Source: Trichoplusia ni (taxonomy: Eukaryota; Arthropoda; Insecta; Lepidoptera; Noctuidae). Taken from it: a DNA stretch of 64,000 bases. The stretch is from assembly GCF_003590095.1 (NCBI RefSeq), contig NW_020800318.1:248001-312000 (forward strand), given 5' to 3'. Below the pieces are notes generated by a model. That model saw nothing but the letters and a program-made list of their open reading frames with translations. It did not search any database and was not told the origin of the DNA. This document shows, in pieces, positions 44,952-58,000 of this stretch. Position 1 is the first letter of the stretch; each line of letters opens with the position of its first letter. Made by a program: the position numbers and the translations under genes.

Positions 44952-46454
44952 TTTCTTGTACGCTAGATTTGTGAATATTTAACACTCGTCAAATGATCCA
45001 CGATCGCTGTCGTATATTCAAGGTGGTATCAATGTGTCTGTATGTACTTTAAGACCACCTTATAGAGAGCAATTAATTCTCTTATGGATTGCAAACAGCA
45101 TATAGATTAGTTTTGTCACCATACGAACGAATGACTCATACAATTTAAATGATAGAATAGCCTCCATGGATACAAGCTGTCATTTACTGACAAGGTCATT
45201 GCAGATGGGTGAATTAATGAGGTATTTTTCTACGTAATCCTACGTTTTGGCTTATCAAGATTTGCTGAATCGTTAGCAAGAGGATTATGGGCTAAATCAG
45301 TGACTGTATCATGGGCTCTTAAAAGAATATTGTAGATGAGAAAATGGAAGAGCAATACTAACTGTGCAAGGCGCTATCTTATTTACACAAAGGAAACGGT
45401 CACCAAGGAGCCTACCGTCCCAGACTATTTTGGCAGTGGACGAGGGATGCCCTTTAGGGCCTAGAGGCTCTACCACTACGTCTTAAAGTAATATTTACGG
45501 TTGTAGGAGCATGACAGCGTAATACACGGCATAGAGCAGCATCTCTTTTAAACACCTAATAAAATATTACTCAGATATGTGACAGTAGGGTCCCTGTATA
45601 GCGCTTTAAGACGAGGCGTGGTAGAAACTTTGTTTTATAAGCTCTTTGTAAATTTTCTGCTTATGTTCTGACGTACTGACTAATAAGCTACATAAGTTAG
45701 CCAAACAAAGGCATGACGTCAGAACGGGTATACATTTACAAAACTACGTAATCGTGTGTAAAATACCGAAGCTAACAAAATGAGCAACTCACTCGACTAC
45801 ATTACACTACGACCTTCCATCTTGCAAAGTTAAGATGCCAAAATGTTTTGGATTAGGTAAACGGTTGGGAAAATATTTGAAGATTGAGTTTAAATTAAAC
45901 CAGGTATGTGTGGGGCTTTCGACAATAATTGGTTCCGTAACAACAGGCTACCACTAGTTTTGCACTCATAAAATTTATAACTGTGGTAAGAAAAAAATGT
46001 TAATTCGTGTCTGGTGGCGAAGTCTCAGTATTAGAGTTCCGTTCTTATAACTATACGGAACACCAAAACAGTTTCAAAACGGCATTATAATGAAGTATAT
46101 CATATGATTAAGGAATTGCGGACTTCAAGGATAGGTTACATAATGTTAATGGCTACATGGAAGTGAGAAATGTCAAGGTGTTACACCCATCTTCGAGTTA
46201 GCCTTGTGTGTGTTGCGTGCGATTTGCTACATCAGGTATCGGTCAAACTGTAAGTGGGTGCTGCTGCGTTTTGCAATGTAAATTGATAATTCCGTTACTT
46301 TTATAATTGAAGTAACGTAATATTCTTCAAGTGTTTTTTGTTTTGAAGGTTTGACTAGAAACTTTATTTTTGAATTTGGATACATTTATAGATTTGCACA
46401 CAAAAGAATGAAAGTAATTAAAATTAATTAGTAAATATTACTATTCATACTTAT

Positions 46455-46570
46455 GTATTTAATAACGATTAACTCACGCGTATTTTTAAGGATTGCCTGA
46501 CTAGTTTCAAATCCAAGCAACCGGTGTTTTCAAGACCTGACGTAGCATCGTAGCAGCGTTATTAAATAAA
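46455..46570 (+). repeat. Third, diverged copy of the palindromic element
   Basis: ATTAACTCACGCGTATTTTT, AAGGATTGCCTGACTAGTTT and CAAATCC follow the order of the 16.05-kb copy. The second arm is lost. Confidence 0.55.
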
Positions 46571-48214
46571 CTTTAATGCGTTTTGTTTTATTTCATCTTC
46601 TTTTCTATCCTTGAATACATCTACGATAAAATTTGTTCATAATATAAATTATTTAAGTGCAGATTAACCGCATACTGTTTGATTTCATAACCGAACGGAA
46701 AACGGTAGTTTTCCTGTTCAGTTTGATAACACGTATGATTGTTTTCCTTCATCAGTTTATATGGCTACCCGCATATGCGCATGCCAGTCGAAAAGTTTGG
46801 AGAATTAAGGTCAGGCGCTTGAATCTAATATTCGGATAATTACTGAATTAGCGAATAAACTATGTTTATATAGACGTCATATGAAGGTGGATAAGCTGTT
46901 GTCGTAGGTACAAAGGAGATAAGTATAAGAAACATTTTTTTGCTTTGGAATAAATCTCTTTATGTCAATATACTAGTTTTGCTATGAGATTGATCGTATA
47001 CAAAGCATTGGACTGATAAACAATTTGGTCTAGTTGAAAATGTCAGCAACAATTTAAATACCCAACTATAATACTAGGTATAACCATAATAATGACCGAC
47101 GTTACAAAATTACAAACACGTCACCAGATTGCGCTGTCGAAAACTTGATACAAAGGCCGTCACCAACATGCATCGATCGAAAAACTCTCTACCACAAAGA
47201 AGACCGGGACACAACAGCAAAAACAAGTGACCAACATAGTCGAGGTCTAAAATAATCTAAATGTATAAATAAATAAAAATAATAGATTTAAAAAATCAAG
47301 ACCAATAACGTGAATGTATAAAAAAGTGGGCAAATATATGTTTTTTAAGTGATAGCTCAAAATCAGATGCACTAATCCGAATATTTTTTTTGTATGTTCC
47401 TTAAGGTCCACGGAAGGCTTTAATAGTTAGTAAAAAATACCGGCATTCCCGTTGACACGAAAACAACCGCCAGCTGTAAAGTGATGTCTACACAGACAGA
47501 GTCGCGAGCAATAGCTAGTTAACAATAAAGACAATTACAAAGATGTCTGATAACAATCTACTAAGAACTGTAAATTAAGTAAAAATAATGACCCTTTCAC
47601 ACGCAATGATTCTTCATTGTTTCACACTTGGCGTTTAAGACGAATCGTAATTGTAACCATGAGAGTTTTGGCTCGGATTGCGTAACGAGAAATATGGTCA
47701 GGGTGCTATTAAGTTTAGCAATATAGTACCAAAATTGTCTATTGTTTTGTTGTGTATGGGTCAGTTGTGCAAGCTGTAATCGGGAAGTAGTTAGGTAAGC
47801 GATCGAAGGTAGGCTACGTAATATGATGCTAATACACAACTAAGTTGGTAATTGAATAAACCGGTGAAAAATTTTATTGGAATAACTCAATTATCGAATT
47901 AATTATATATATACGAATTTAATTAACCACATAAAAATAGGGAGTCTCATAAGGACTTTACAAATACATCCAAATGATAAAAAAATATTGAAATCTGACG
48001 ACGCAGAAGTAATAAACAATATTAAAATTTTTATTATTAAAAAGATCCTTTATCAACAACAGGAAATAAATAAACAAAATAAATAATTTAGTCTTTAACA
48101 CATACATAAATTAACCTACTTAAATATAGGAAGTGAAAGTTTAATGATGTTAAAAATATAAACACTTTGTACTTTATTAAATAACACTTTCGATGTTATG
48201 ATAAAAGCTAAATA

Positions 48215-48335
48215 AACCGCGGAACACGTCCGCACCCGTTGAGAGACTGAACAGAAATAGCAGCCTATTGACCTGAATCTCACGCATGCGCGGTAGACGT
48301 TAGATCGCGGGCACCTGCGTGCGCGCATCTAAGGT
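48215..48335. promoter_or_regulatory. CpG-rich patch with NRF1-like palindrome
   Basis: ACGCATGCGCGG at 48282-48293 resembles the GCGCATGCGC motif bound by NRF1/erect wing. A TCAGTC initiator-like site lies on the minus strand at 48250-48245. It could be a distant promoter, possibly an upstream siz start; no exon could be linked to it. Confidence 0.3.
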
Positions 48336-49064
48336 GCTATGTTGTTACGTGTTTAGGTTTTTGGATAAAGGTAAATATACCTGTTGGCAGTTGAAGACCA
48401 GAATAAGGAAGGTGGTTTCAATAGTGATGAGTTACATAGTTGCATAAAATGGTCATAGATAAACTTGCTCTTCGCTAAGCATTATACATTTTTAAGTAAA
48501 AACAAAAACAATTGACCGAAATTTAAAAAGAAATTTTACGTCATCAGAATATTTGATGAAATTTATAGAACCCTAGCTGCAATTCAAATTTTAGACATCG
48601 ATACGTAGTATTTATTCATGCCATATCTTCTACTTAACTCTTTTACAGTACATATATTAAAGAAATCTATAAACTCACCTACTAACGTCTACAACTATTT
48701 TACCCAACATCGGTTTGTTATAAGTAGATCTTTAAAGTTATTTACCAAACAGTCAAACACAACCGGACGGTGCAAATGAAATATGCCTTGTTTTGGATTA
48801 TGAAAATACTGTTATTGGTTTGTCCTCGATTTAAGTAGAAACTATTAAAGATTCGTCGTTTGATATGAGTCATAATTCTCGTGTATAATTAAGTTAATAA
48901 AATTAAGGTATATATAGCCATCTTATAACCATGCTTGTCCAAGAATAGTGAAGATTGTTATCTTGGTTTTCTAACATTTCAATAAGTTCATTAAATTCAG
49001 CATGGTTTTTGTAAATTAAAGTGTTTTTAGCATTTCTTACCCGTAATAGAAAAACACGACCTAA

Positions 49065-49225
49065 TCCGTCTATCCGTTTTTCCGTCCGTCCGTCTGTCAC
49101 CAGGCTGTATCTTATTACCTAGACGGATGAATTTTCAATACGTGCCGGTATGGTCGTAAACTTAACGAGTGATCAACTCTTGATGAAAATTTGTTTTTCG
49201 TCTGCCTGCTAGTATAAATCGTACT
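49065..49225 (+). repeat. Dispersed repeat with CCGTCCGTCCGT tract
   Basis: The short (CCGT)n run followed by CTGTCACCAGGCTGTATCTT and a later CTGCCTGCTAGTATAAATCG looks like a repeat widespread in Lepidoptera whose parent element I cannot name. Confidence 0.4.
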
Positions 49226-51972
49226 TTTTTATACCCAGTCAGATGCATACCTAGAACGGTTCTGACATTAAACCACGAATAAATCATCAAAAAGAAAAAC
49301 TATGCAAAGTAAAAAGGAAATCAAAAAAGTTTTCCTCACAAAAATGGCAATGAATAAAAAAAACAACTAGGCCAGCAGAAGTAATAAGAATAGTTAAAAA
49401 CATCAAAGGAAAGTTTTCACATTTTTTTACTTATACAATAATAAAACCGGTCGAGTGGATTGATACGACTATAATCTTCGAGAAAAGAACTTTATGAAGA
49501 TAACTCGGTTGACATTCTGACAGGTATTGAGCACGAATAAATTATTTTAGCTCTTCACTTTTTATAGGTACGTAATTATATTTTTTTCTACATCGATAGA
49601 TAAATGTCTTAGCGTAGAAATTAAATTACAGCGTTTTTCAGAAGAGTTTGTTCTTTATTTGAATTTAAAGATTTAGACGGGATTGTCGTCGGCGAAGCTG
49701 GTGTTACGATCTTTAATAGGCTATGCAGGGTGCAAGTTGACAGAAATCGCAATACCTAGACAGAAAGGTTAGGTAGGGGAAGGGGGAGAATATACGAGAG
49801 CATTTTATGAAGCTGTCTTCTGTACTGACTGTGAATCATTAAGTAGCACTTTTGTTGCAACGAACCGATATACTGTAACATAGATTGTATGATTGATTAG
49901 ATCAGGTCTTTGCCTAAAGGAAATATACTAAAGTTCATTAAATAACAAAATGTCTTCAATATCGATATTTCAATAACGAAAACTTCTTTATAAATAAGCA
50001 ACGGATTATAGGTAACAAAGAAACTATTGAATAATCTATGATAAAGTTATTCAATTGCACAAAATAAATTGTTTCTCGATAAAATAATACAAAAAAGTCT
50101 CGGTATAAATCTAAGCAAGCAAGTCAAGTATACATAATTGAACCCGCAAAGTAAACCAGCTGGTATAAAATACTGTTAAATTCACAAGTTCATATATACA
50201 GGGTGGTCCGCTCACCATATGGCGTGTTCATTATGAGTTTTAATTAAAACAATGCAATAACTACACAACTATAGTTATTATAATAAAAGCTAAGTAACTT
50301 TCATATGAGTTATGTTGTTTTGTTTATTTGAGGTTGTGATTTGGTCATATTTTTTTTTATATCTGTTTATTCAGGGAGCAGTTTAAACTTGTCAATCGTT
50401 ACGGCATATCGATAAACTGCACCCGTTGTTTAGTTAATTCTTGAGACAAGAAAAACACTCCAAGTATTATTTAAACGATTTTTCTGCCCTAATTTATACG
50501 AAAAAGAAAAAGGAATGTATGTGTTTATATTATCTATTTATGGATTCTTTGATCGGGTTATCTGATCGTTCTAATTCTCATTGCAGACTAAACAGAGGAT
50601 TCATATTTCGTCTGATAAATCTCTACAGATCTTCCTCTACTTGACGACAGCTCGCAGTAACGTGAATTCATGATTTACTTAAGGTTTAAATAGTAATACC
50701 ACACACGTAAGTACATAATTAAATGCAATATGAACAGTACTGACATGCTTAGTAAAATAACCAGTAGATTGACTAAAACCCACATGATTTTGGAATCATT
50801 TAGTAACAAGCTAACGTTTACGATGAATCATTTTAATGTAATTATGTCTGCTTGTTAGAATTCTCTAGAACAGAGCAACAAGTTTAAAATCTATTATGAT
50901 TTTTTGCTATAAAATCAATTTTCCTTTTCCACAATCACAGTTTTCTTTAACGACTATTCGTGTTTAAAAGTACATAAATCTTAACTCATTATTACATGAT
51001 TCCATACAGTAGGGTACATATTCCTTTGCGTCGACATTCTAGTCTAGGTTTAATGTAACGACGTTTCAAAACAATATCTTTTGTTAGAAACGACACGTTC
51101 AAGCCTGTATAGAAAGATGTTTAGTTCGTTATAGTGTTCAAGAGACAGGATAGAATCTTAGCGCCCACATAACACCTACAAGGACCCCACAGCCTTTGAA
51201 AGGTAAGTACGTTGTGATTGTTGAAGGGAGATGGAGCTATACGCCATTTAATATGCCATCTTGCTTCCACAACAGGACCAAAATTTACCTTAAAAGATGG
51301 TAGGCAACCCGGATCAACTATTTTACGATCAGGAAACTTATACTCAAGATGTTACGATTATAGGATAATACTAAATTGGATATTTTAATGCCTTCTCTTG
51401 TATTTTATATATCGAAAGCTATCTTCAAATCTTCATGCAATTGAATTTGTTTTCTTGTATGATAGGTCTAGATAAAACCTCACTTAATACAAAAGAAGAT
51501 CTGTATCAGGTAACCGATTGGGAAGGTACAATGACAAAGGCTAAGGTATAGGACAATAATAATAATAATATTTTTATAACAGGAACTAATGTAAAGAAAA
51601 AATAATTAATTATATTTTTTCTTGAGAGCGAGAAGGCTATTGTTTACGATTCCTTAACAATTTATTATTGCGTTGTTTCTGATTCATTTTTAATTGATAA
51701 TCTATTCTTTACTTTATCAGTTACTTAATAGCTAAAGCAATTAAATCTGTTGCATTTTAGCGGTTCGAAGGGAACCAAACACAAGTTAAAAATCTCCTAC
51801 CAGGAAATTCCCATTTAAACATTTTGAACTGAGTACTACAGAAAATTGCGAATTCTAGTAGGCAAGTATAATGAAGGTAAACATGCGAAGACATTATCTC
51901 AATACTGGGTAGTGACGTCACTGGCCAGTGACCATGTTATGGCGAAACAGGTTTGGTTTCGGCGAGCCACCG

Positions 51973-51988
51973 AGGTCACGTAAGGTCA
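51973..51988 (+). promoter_or_regulatory. DR4-type nuclear receptor element
   Basis: AGGTCA-CGTA-AGGTCA: two perfect half-sites spaced by four bases. The setting is locally GC-rich (51915-52035). Direct repeats of this kind can bind EcR-USP or related receptors; binding here is an inference. Confidence 0.4.
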
Positions 51989-52274
51989 CGCCGACAACGA
52001 CCTCAGGCGGTTCCGTGTGGACATCACGCGTCAGGATGCGTTTTTATTTATAGACTACTGATTTTTTTTTTGTTTTTGTATAGCCAAAACTATTGGGTAC
52101 TAGGTACGTAGGAATATTACTAGGTAGTAATTGTAGATTAAGTTACGTATCGGCCTCACGTAGGTATTTTTTTATTAAAAAGAAATTACTTTTTTTCAAG
52201 AAAGTTAAGAATGCCTACGCCGTGACCCATAGATAAAAATGATTATTTTTTGGAAAAACGAAGACCTGGAATAA

Positions 52275-53060
52275 CACTACAATATTTTTTAGTTTCGAAA
52301 TGGTTTTTCATAGACAGGTGGCGCTATCAAATGAAAATTATCGAATTATTCTGAAGTACTACTTAGACTGCGCTTTGTAACGAAACCATAGCGCGATTCA
52401 GACACGTACAACGCCATCTATCGAGCGCGCATACAATATTTATCGCAATACAATGGAGTTTTAGCTTTATTAATTTAATGAATTATGAATTTTATGTATT
52501 AATTTGTATTAATGATAGTCTGTGTATTACATTTATATTATTCTTTTCTATTCTATGTATGTATTCATCCAATTGAATAGGTACTTAAACAACGAACAAA
52601 GTTAACAATGCAGTCAAAATCCATACATAATGTTCTTGCCAAACCGCAAATATAAAATTGTTTTCTATGGCATATTATTTTTTAATGTTTTTATAATTTT
52701 TCCTTTATATGTGGCTAAGGACCTATCTTGGTGCAAAATTTGAAGTTTCTGAGTCTGCTAGAAGTACCTTAGATTTTTGATGATCTGTCAGTGAGTCAGT
52801 GAGTCAGTGAGTCAGTGAGTGACAAAATGGTGTAACTTTGATCGACCGTAACTCCTAAACCATTAATTCAATTGGCATGTAATTTCGAACTTAAGCTTGT
52901 TCTAATGCCTACTATTATTCCCCGAAAAGCTAAACTCCTAGCTTTGTCCACGTCGAAGATACAGGGGGGGCGAAACAGCCGCGAATCGCTTCGAGAAAAG
53001 ATGGTACGGCCGTGCCCGTTTTGCTCGAGACTTGGCAGGGGCACTGCCGTGCCCTCAGAT
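52275..53060 (+). mobile_element. Composite-repeat tail alone, copy 3
   Basis: Begins at CACTACAATATTTTTTAG and matches positions 1320-2089 of copy 1 to the same CTCAGAT end, with no foldback. It is 16 bp longer because the 8-bp unit CAGTGAGT is present two more times (about 52795-52818). No target duplication; A on the left flank. Either the tail is an element in its own right or this is a 5'-truncated copy. Confidence 0.65.
53039..53054 (+). repeat. Terminal hairpin of copy 3
   Basis: GGGCAC-TGCC-GTGCCC, identical to the stems in copies 1 and 2. Confidence 0.7.
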
Positions 53061-53384
53061 ACACGTCCGGTCAGATGATAGAATTCACATGAATGTTGGA
53101 TAAAATATGCTCATGTGTATCCGCGATGCTAGCGAAATCCATAATTTGGCATACATAACCATTCTTTTCATCGAAATAGATCCATCGCAAATGCAGACAC
53201 TCACATTTTTTCGCATTTGTATTCAGTAAACCACCTATAAGCGTGGTTTTTCCAAGTAAATAAAAAATTGAATCACATCAGACGCGAAAACCAGCAAAAT
53301 AAAAAACAATTTTACAAATCTATAAAATTTGGCACCACCATTCTACAACGGAACCATAACAATTTTATATTTCGAACTCAACCG

Positions 53385-53525
53385 ATCACGGTCTCTGATT
53401 GGCCGAGTGAAAGTGAGAGCGACATCTATTCTGTGACGTAACGTAACAAATCGGCCGCAGTCCGCTTGCCTGTGGGTTACCAGCCTTAGTTACAAGTTAC
53501 AACAGTCTTGGCTAACGAGTGTCTC
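53385..53525. promoter_or_regulatory. Possible promoter with CCAAT-type box
   Basis: GATTGGCCGAG (inverted CCAAT) near 53397, GTGACGTAACGTAAC near 53434 and CGGCCGCAGTCCGC near 53453 lie within 70 bases in AT-rich surroundings. Orientation not determined. Confidence 0.3.
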
Positions 53526-54118
53526 GAGATTTAAGGGTACATTAGACGAGGCGGGGAATATTAGTCTATTGATTTGTTGTTTTATATAATACGAGATAGG
53601 TACTTTCATTTTACTTTAATATGTCACGCATCTGAATAAAGGTTATCTAGATAGCCATTTTTATCAAAAATTCTTAGGAAATTATAGCTGTCTATGTTAA
53701 AAACAGTAGCATAAAATAAAGCTTTTATATTTGAATACAAAATATAATTCTATCAAAAGCTAAAATTTTCGAAAGTGTGAACACTATATACGTTTCCAGA
53801 ATTTACATCGGAAAATGTATCGTAGCCTCATATTCCTCAGAGAGTTTAGTTAGTAAGTTTTGAAGTAATATAATTCGTAAATTAGGTCAATATTTAATAT
53901 CTGTCATACGCAAATGTCAACTCGCCGCCAAAGCGCCGTTGTCTCAAAATTTGTATTCCTATCGAACGTCGGTCGCTTTTATTTCCCGTCTAGAGGCCTT
54001 TGAACCTTCTCAAAATTTACGCACACTGCACCCCGAATAATAATACGATTTGCATACTTAAAGACTAAATAAAACGAGACAGATGGCGGAATCGAGCGTT
54101 TGTTGCGCCTGTCGCCAC

Positions 54119-54130
54119 TTTCGCGGGAAA
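54119..54130. promoter_or_regulatory. E2F-like palindrome
   Basis: TTTCGCGGGAAA, close to the TTTSSCGC E2F consensus on both strands, inside a GC-richer stretch (53915-54135). Confidence 0.35.
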
Positions 54131-55023
54131 TATGGCGTGAATTTTTTATTATATGGTTATTTTTGTGCTGTGAACTCAAATTTTTCCGTCAACGCATTTC
54201 GTTCATATTATGTTGGCGTTACATGTTTTTATGCTACTGTTACGTTGGTTATTGTTTTATATTATTATTATTTTTGTTTTTAATTTGAAGTCAGTTTTAT
54301 GACGATACACTTTCTCTTCGATTCCTTAAACTGTAATTATCGTTTTTAATGTAACATTAGGGCTTATATTTAAGACTGTTCTCAATAAAAATATTATCAT
54401 ATAGATAGTTGAATCCTGTTTATAATGCAACATAATCCCGATGTAAGATCAAACAGCTGATTACGTCATTCACAACAGATTGAGCGAGTCAAAAACTTGT
54501 GAGAGTTGTGAGAGGTAAAATCACTTGCAATACAAGTTGTCAATATTCGCGCAACATTTGCAAGAATATCTTACGTGCTCAGAAATGCTTTAGTGGCACA
54601 TTTCTGCAATAACTGCGGAGCGGAATTGTTACACAAATCATCTGTGCGAAACAATCTTGAAACAAAAACATACGGAACGTTAGACTATCAGTCTCACTGC
54701 TTACTTCAAATCCGTACTTTGATAAGAGATGACCTTACAAATGTATTCAATTCATCTATCTTTATTGCCTCTGCATGATTCAAACTTGACAAAAAAAGAA
54801 TTATAAAGCTACAAAGTTCAAAATTACGTAATATCCAAAGTTGATATGTTTAAGAATTGTAGAAAAGCTAAGTTTAAATCCCGGGATTTTAGTAGATAGG
54901 TACCGTATTCCCCAAACTCACAATCATAAATTAAAACGAGTGAAAACGTCTTATTGTTCTTTAATTGAAATCTATTAAGTCAGGACGGTACGAGCGAAAT
55001 GTCAGCGCATCCCTTAGGAATCG

Positions 55024-55057
55024 CCCACGCCCAGTTGTGGGCGTGGGTTTGACGTCA
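55024..55057. promoter_or_regulatory. Perfect GC hairpin next to a CRE
   Basis: CCCACGCCCA-GTTG-TGGGCGTGGG (55024-55047) is a perfect 10-bp inverted repeat of a GCGTGGGCG/CACCC-type zinc-finger site. Two bases later comes TGACGTCA (55050-55057), a perfect CRE palindrome. Confidence 0.45.
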
Positions 55058-58000
55058 TTAAATGTAGATGGCAGCACCGGGGGGCATGTTTTAGGTACAA
55101 TCGATATAATATAAAGGGTCTAGATTGTTAAATGACCTAGATTTAGATTATTCTTTTAGGGACTTAATTAGATTTGGACGAGAAAAAATGGGTTGTGATG
55201 TAAAATTGTCAATAAGTTCCATAAATTTATATTATAATCACAATCCACAGTCTCATAACGCGAAGATTGTCTAATTGACCAACAGTAATATTCTTTATTA
55301 TTAAACCACATTTAAAAACCTCGTTTTAAGTAAAAATATACCAAATCTATTCTCAAAGATAAATTATACAATGATACCACAAACGAACTACCCTCACAAG
55401 GTTTTCACAAAACCCGATAAAATTGAGGAGCATATAATATAATGATAACAAATACATAGGTTGTCAGCGTCGGCACGCGACGGTAATGACGATCTATGGG
55501 CACCATAAATCATTTGTATACAAGCAACATGTGCTACCAATGTAACTCACTGATATCTCACAAAAAATACGTGTCAGTTAAGTGAGTTTTATCACGCAAA
55601 GAATTGACGACTTAATTAATAAAAAATATATTACAACTTAAATTTTGTTGTATTTTTCGACACTTTAATTATTAGTTTCAAACGCGAAAATGTAGTACTT
55701 TCAAACATCTAAGATAAATAGTGTGTTATGAAAAAAACAGTCGTTTATAACGTTGTTTTGGTCGTGAGTTAATAATGAAATTAATACAATGCTAGTTACA
55801 ATAATAACGCGTATCAATAATAGGTTTTCGACCTCTTTACTGATAAGAGGTCAAATATAGAGGTTAACGTACCTGTGACTGTGATATAATTCCAATAAAT
55901 GAAGTGGCTCTTTGTGCTAAACATATTCAAAAGAAGTAATTAACGAAACCTATTTTAACCTATTATCAAAGCTAGATAGGACCTTTAATAACATTTTCAA
56001 GGTCAATTGCGAAAGTGTTTTTCTGTACCATACTTAGTTTATTTATAGAGTGAGATTTAATATTAAAGAGACAAGACAAAGTGGGTAAAAAAACGAGTGA
56101 AAAATCGTTCATGGGTATTTCCTCTCTAACAATTCCCGCCTCTTGCCTGACCATTAGATCAGACCATAAAAATAACAAAACACCTAAAAAAAGGTTACTT
56201 TGAAATCCTCATTTACATTAATAAAAAAACAATTTTCATAACAACGCTTCCGTAGTAATGAAACCCGCATTAATCATCGAGATGCACGAAAACTGTCTCA
56301 TTATAACAATAGTTCGTAAAACTCGACGATGGTATACAATGGACCGTGATAAGCTAAATTCAACGTTTATTTCTTCATTTGTAAATAAACTTGAATAATG
56401 GGTTAAGTTTCGCGGTTAATCTTAAACGAAAAAAAGTTGTGTTCAGTGGGGTAAATTTTTTATTGCCTCAAAACGTTACCTGTATCATTGCAATTCGCTT
56501 TATCAATTAACTTTTAGTTTTCAGTAAGTATTGCTTACAAGAATCATTATCGTCACAATTTAAAGCGCTGAGCACTTATCGATGCAGCGATGTCAATCTT
56601 TCTCTATTCTGTGCCATAACTTCCTTATAATCAGTCAGTCTCAGTCGATTTCCCTTCGGTTACAAATATAATAGAAGGACAAAAAGGAAGTACATAGATA
56701 AACTCAAGGAAAAGCTTTAGAAGAATACAACTATAAAAACATTTTATTGTTTTCAAATCAGCCAAAATTTTCTGGCTCTATTTTATCGTATTAAAATAAC
56801 TTCTATTTGTACTACCAAACACAGTTCCTTCAATAATCAAAGAAGAATCATTGCATAACAAGATTTTGCGAAAACAAACCACATTGCTAATTCAATACCA
56901 ATGTAACTACCAAAGTGTGTCAAGAATAACCATCAAAAACACCCATAAAACCACGAATTAGAAACTCGTTTACCAGAACCAGCAAAAAGTAATTTGATCA
57001 AGGGAAATATGAATTACATTCAGTGAAAGCCGACATAACAGGATTTTTAATTAACTTAAGGACTTTCTTTGAGGTTGTCTTGATAACAGAGCCTTGAGAC
57101 ACGGTCCGACGTAATGCTTTACTATTTTAAGAGAACAATGGTCTTGATAAAAGAATAATAGGAGTAAGATCAAAAAAGGCGAACCTGGAAGCGATATGGT
57201 GCATTAATTATTGTCCGCCTACGAAACAGCCGGTGTTCCATTGTACGAAATTTTAATGGAAAAAGAAAAATATGAAGGTATTTTTTTCATTGTATTAGCC
57301 AGTACAACAAACGATTTAAGAGAATTTAGATGGACTCCAATGTAATTTAAAGTTAAAACACCTTAAGCTTGGGATTTACATAAGATCCCAAAGGAATAAC
57401 CTATGAATAAGTAATTGTTTGTTTAAACTTTATTATATTTATATTTATTGTTGAAAGCGTGCAGGGTTTCCATTCATATGAATAAAATTGTAACATCATT
57501 GTTTGTTTTCCTTATTACATTTTGTCACATTAAACGCAACTATTCACTTTGTTTATGATTTCATAACCTTGCTAATTACACCTAATGAACCTTTAGTTGC
57601 GATCGTAAAAACGGAATTTTCTAAGACAAGAGAGTATAAACTATATTTTTCACAGTCGCCTGTAGGTGACTAGTTTATTTGTGGCGTAGACGACATCATT
57701 ATAAGCTTGAGTGGACTTTTATAATACGCCTTACGTCACACAAGATAAAAATAAAGAAGACGCTAATATGCGAAGTTTTAACATAATTTATAACACATTG
57801 TGTGCTTTTGGTGAAATCTGTAACGACGTGTTAATTTCAAATGACGGTAAAGCAACAATCAGTACGCATAAAGTTGACTAACTTGACAATAAGGTCTTAG
57901 CTAATCAAACGCAACTGAATAGAATTGAATAGATAAGTATAACAATATAATATAGCAAGAGAACACAAACAATTTCCAACATTTAACTAAACTTCCCACT

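Larger units (their letters stand above)
44952..52274. other. Non-coding region without recognised gene
   Basis: AT-rich. Holds shared degenerate repeat pieces (45.50, 49.07 and 51.22 kb), a third palindromic-family copy (46.46 kb), a CpG-rich patch (48.22-48.33 kb) and a DR4-type element (51.97 kb). No coding exon recognised. Confidence 0.5.
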
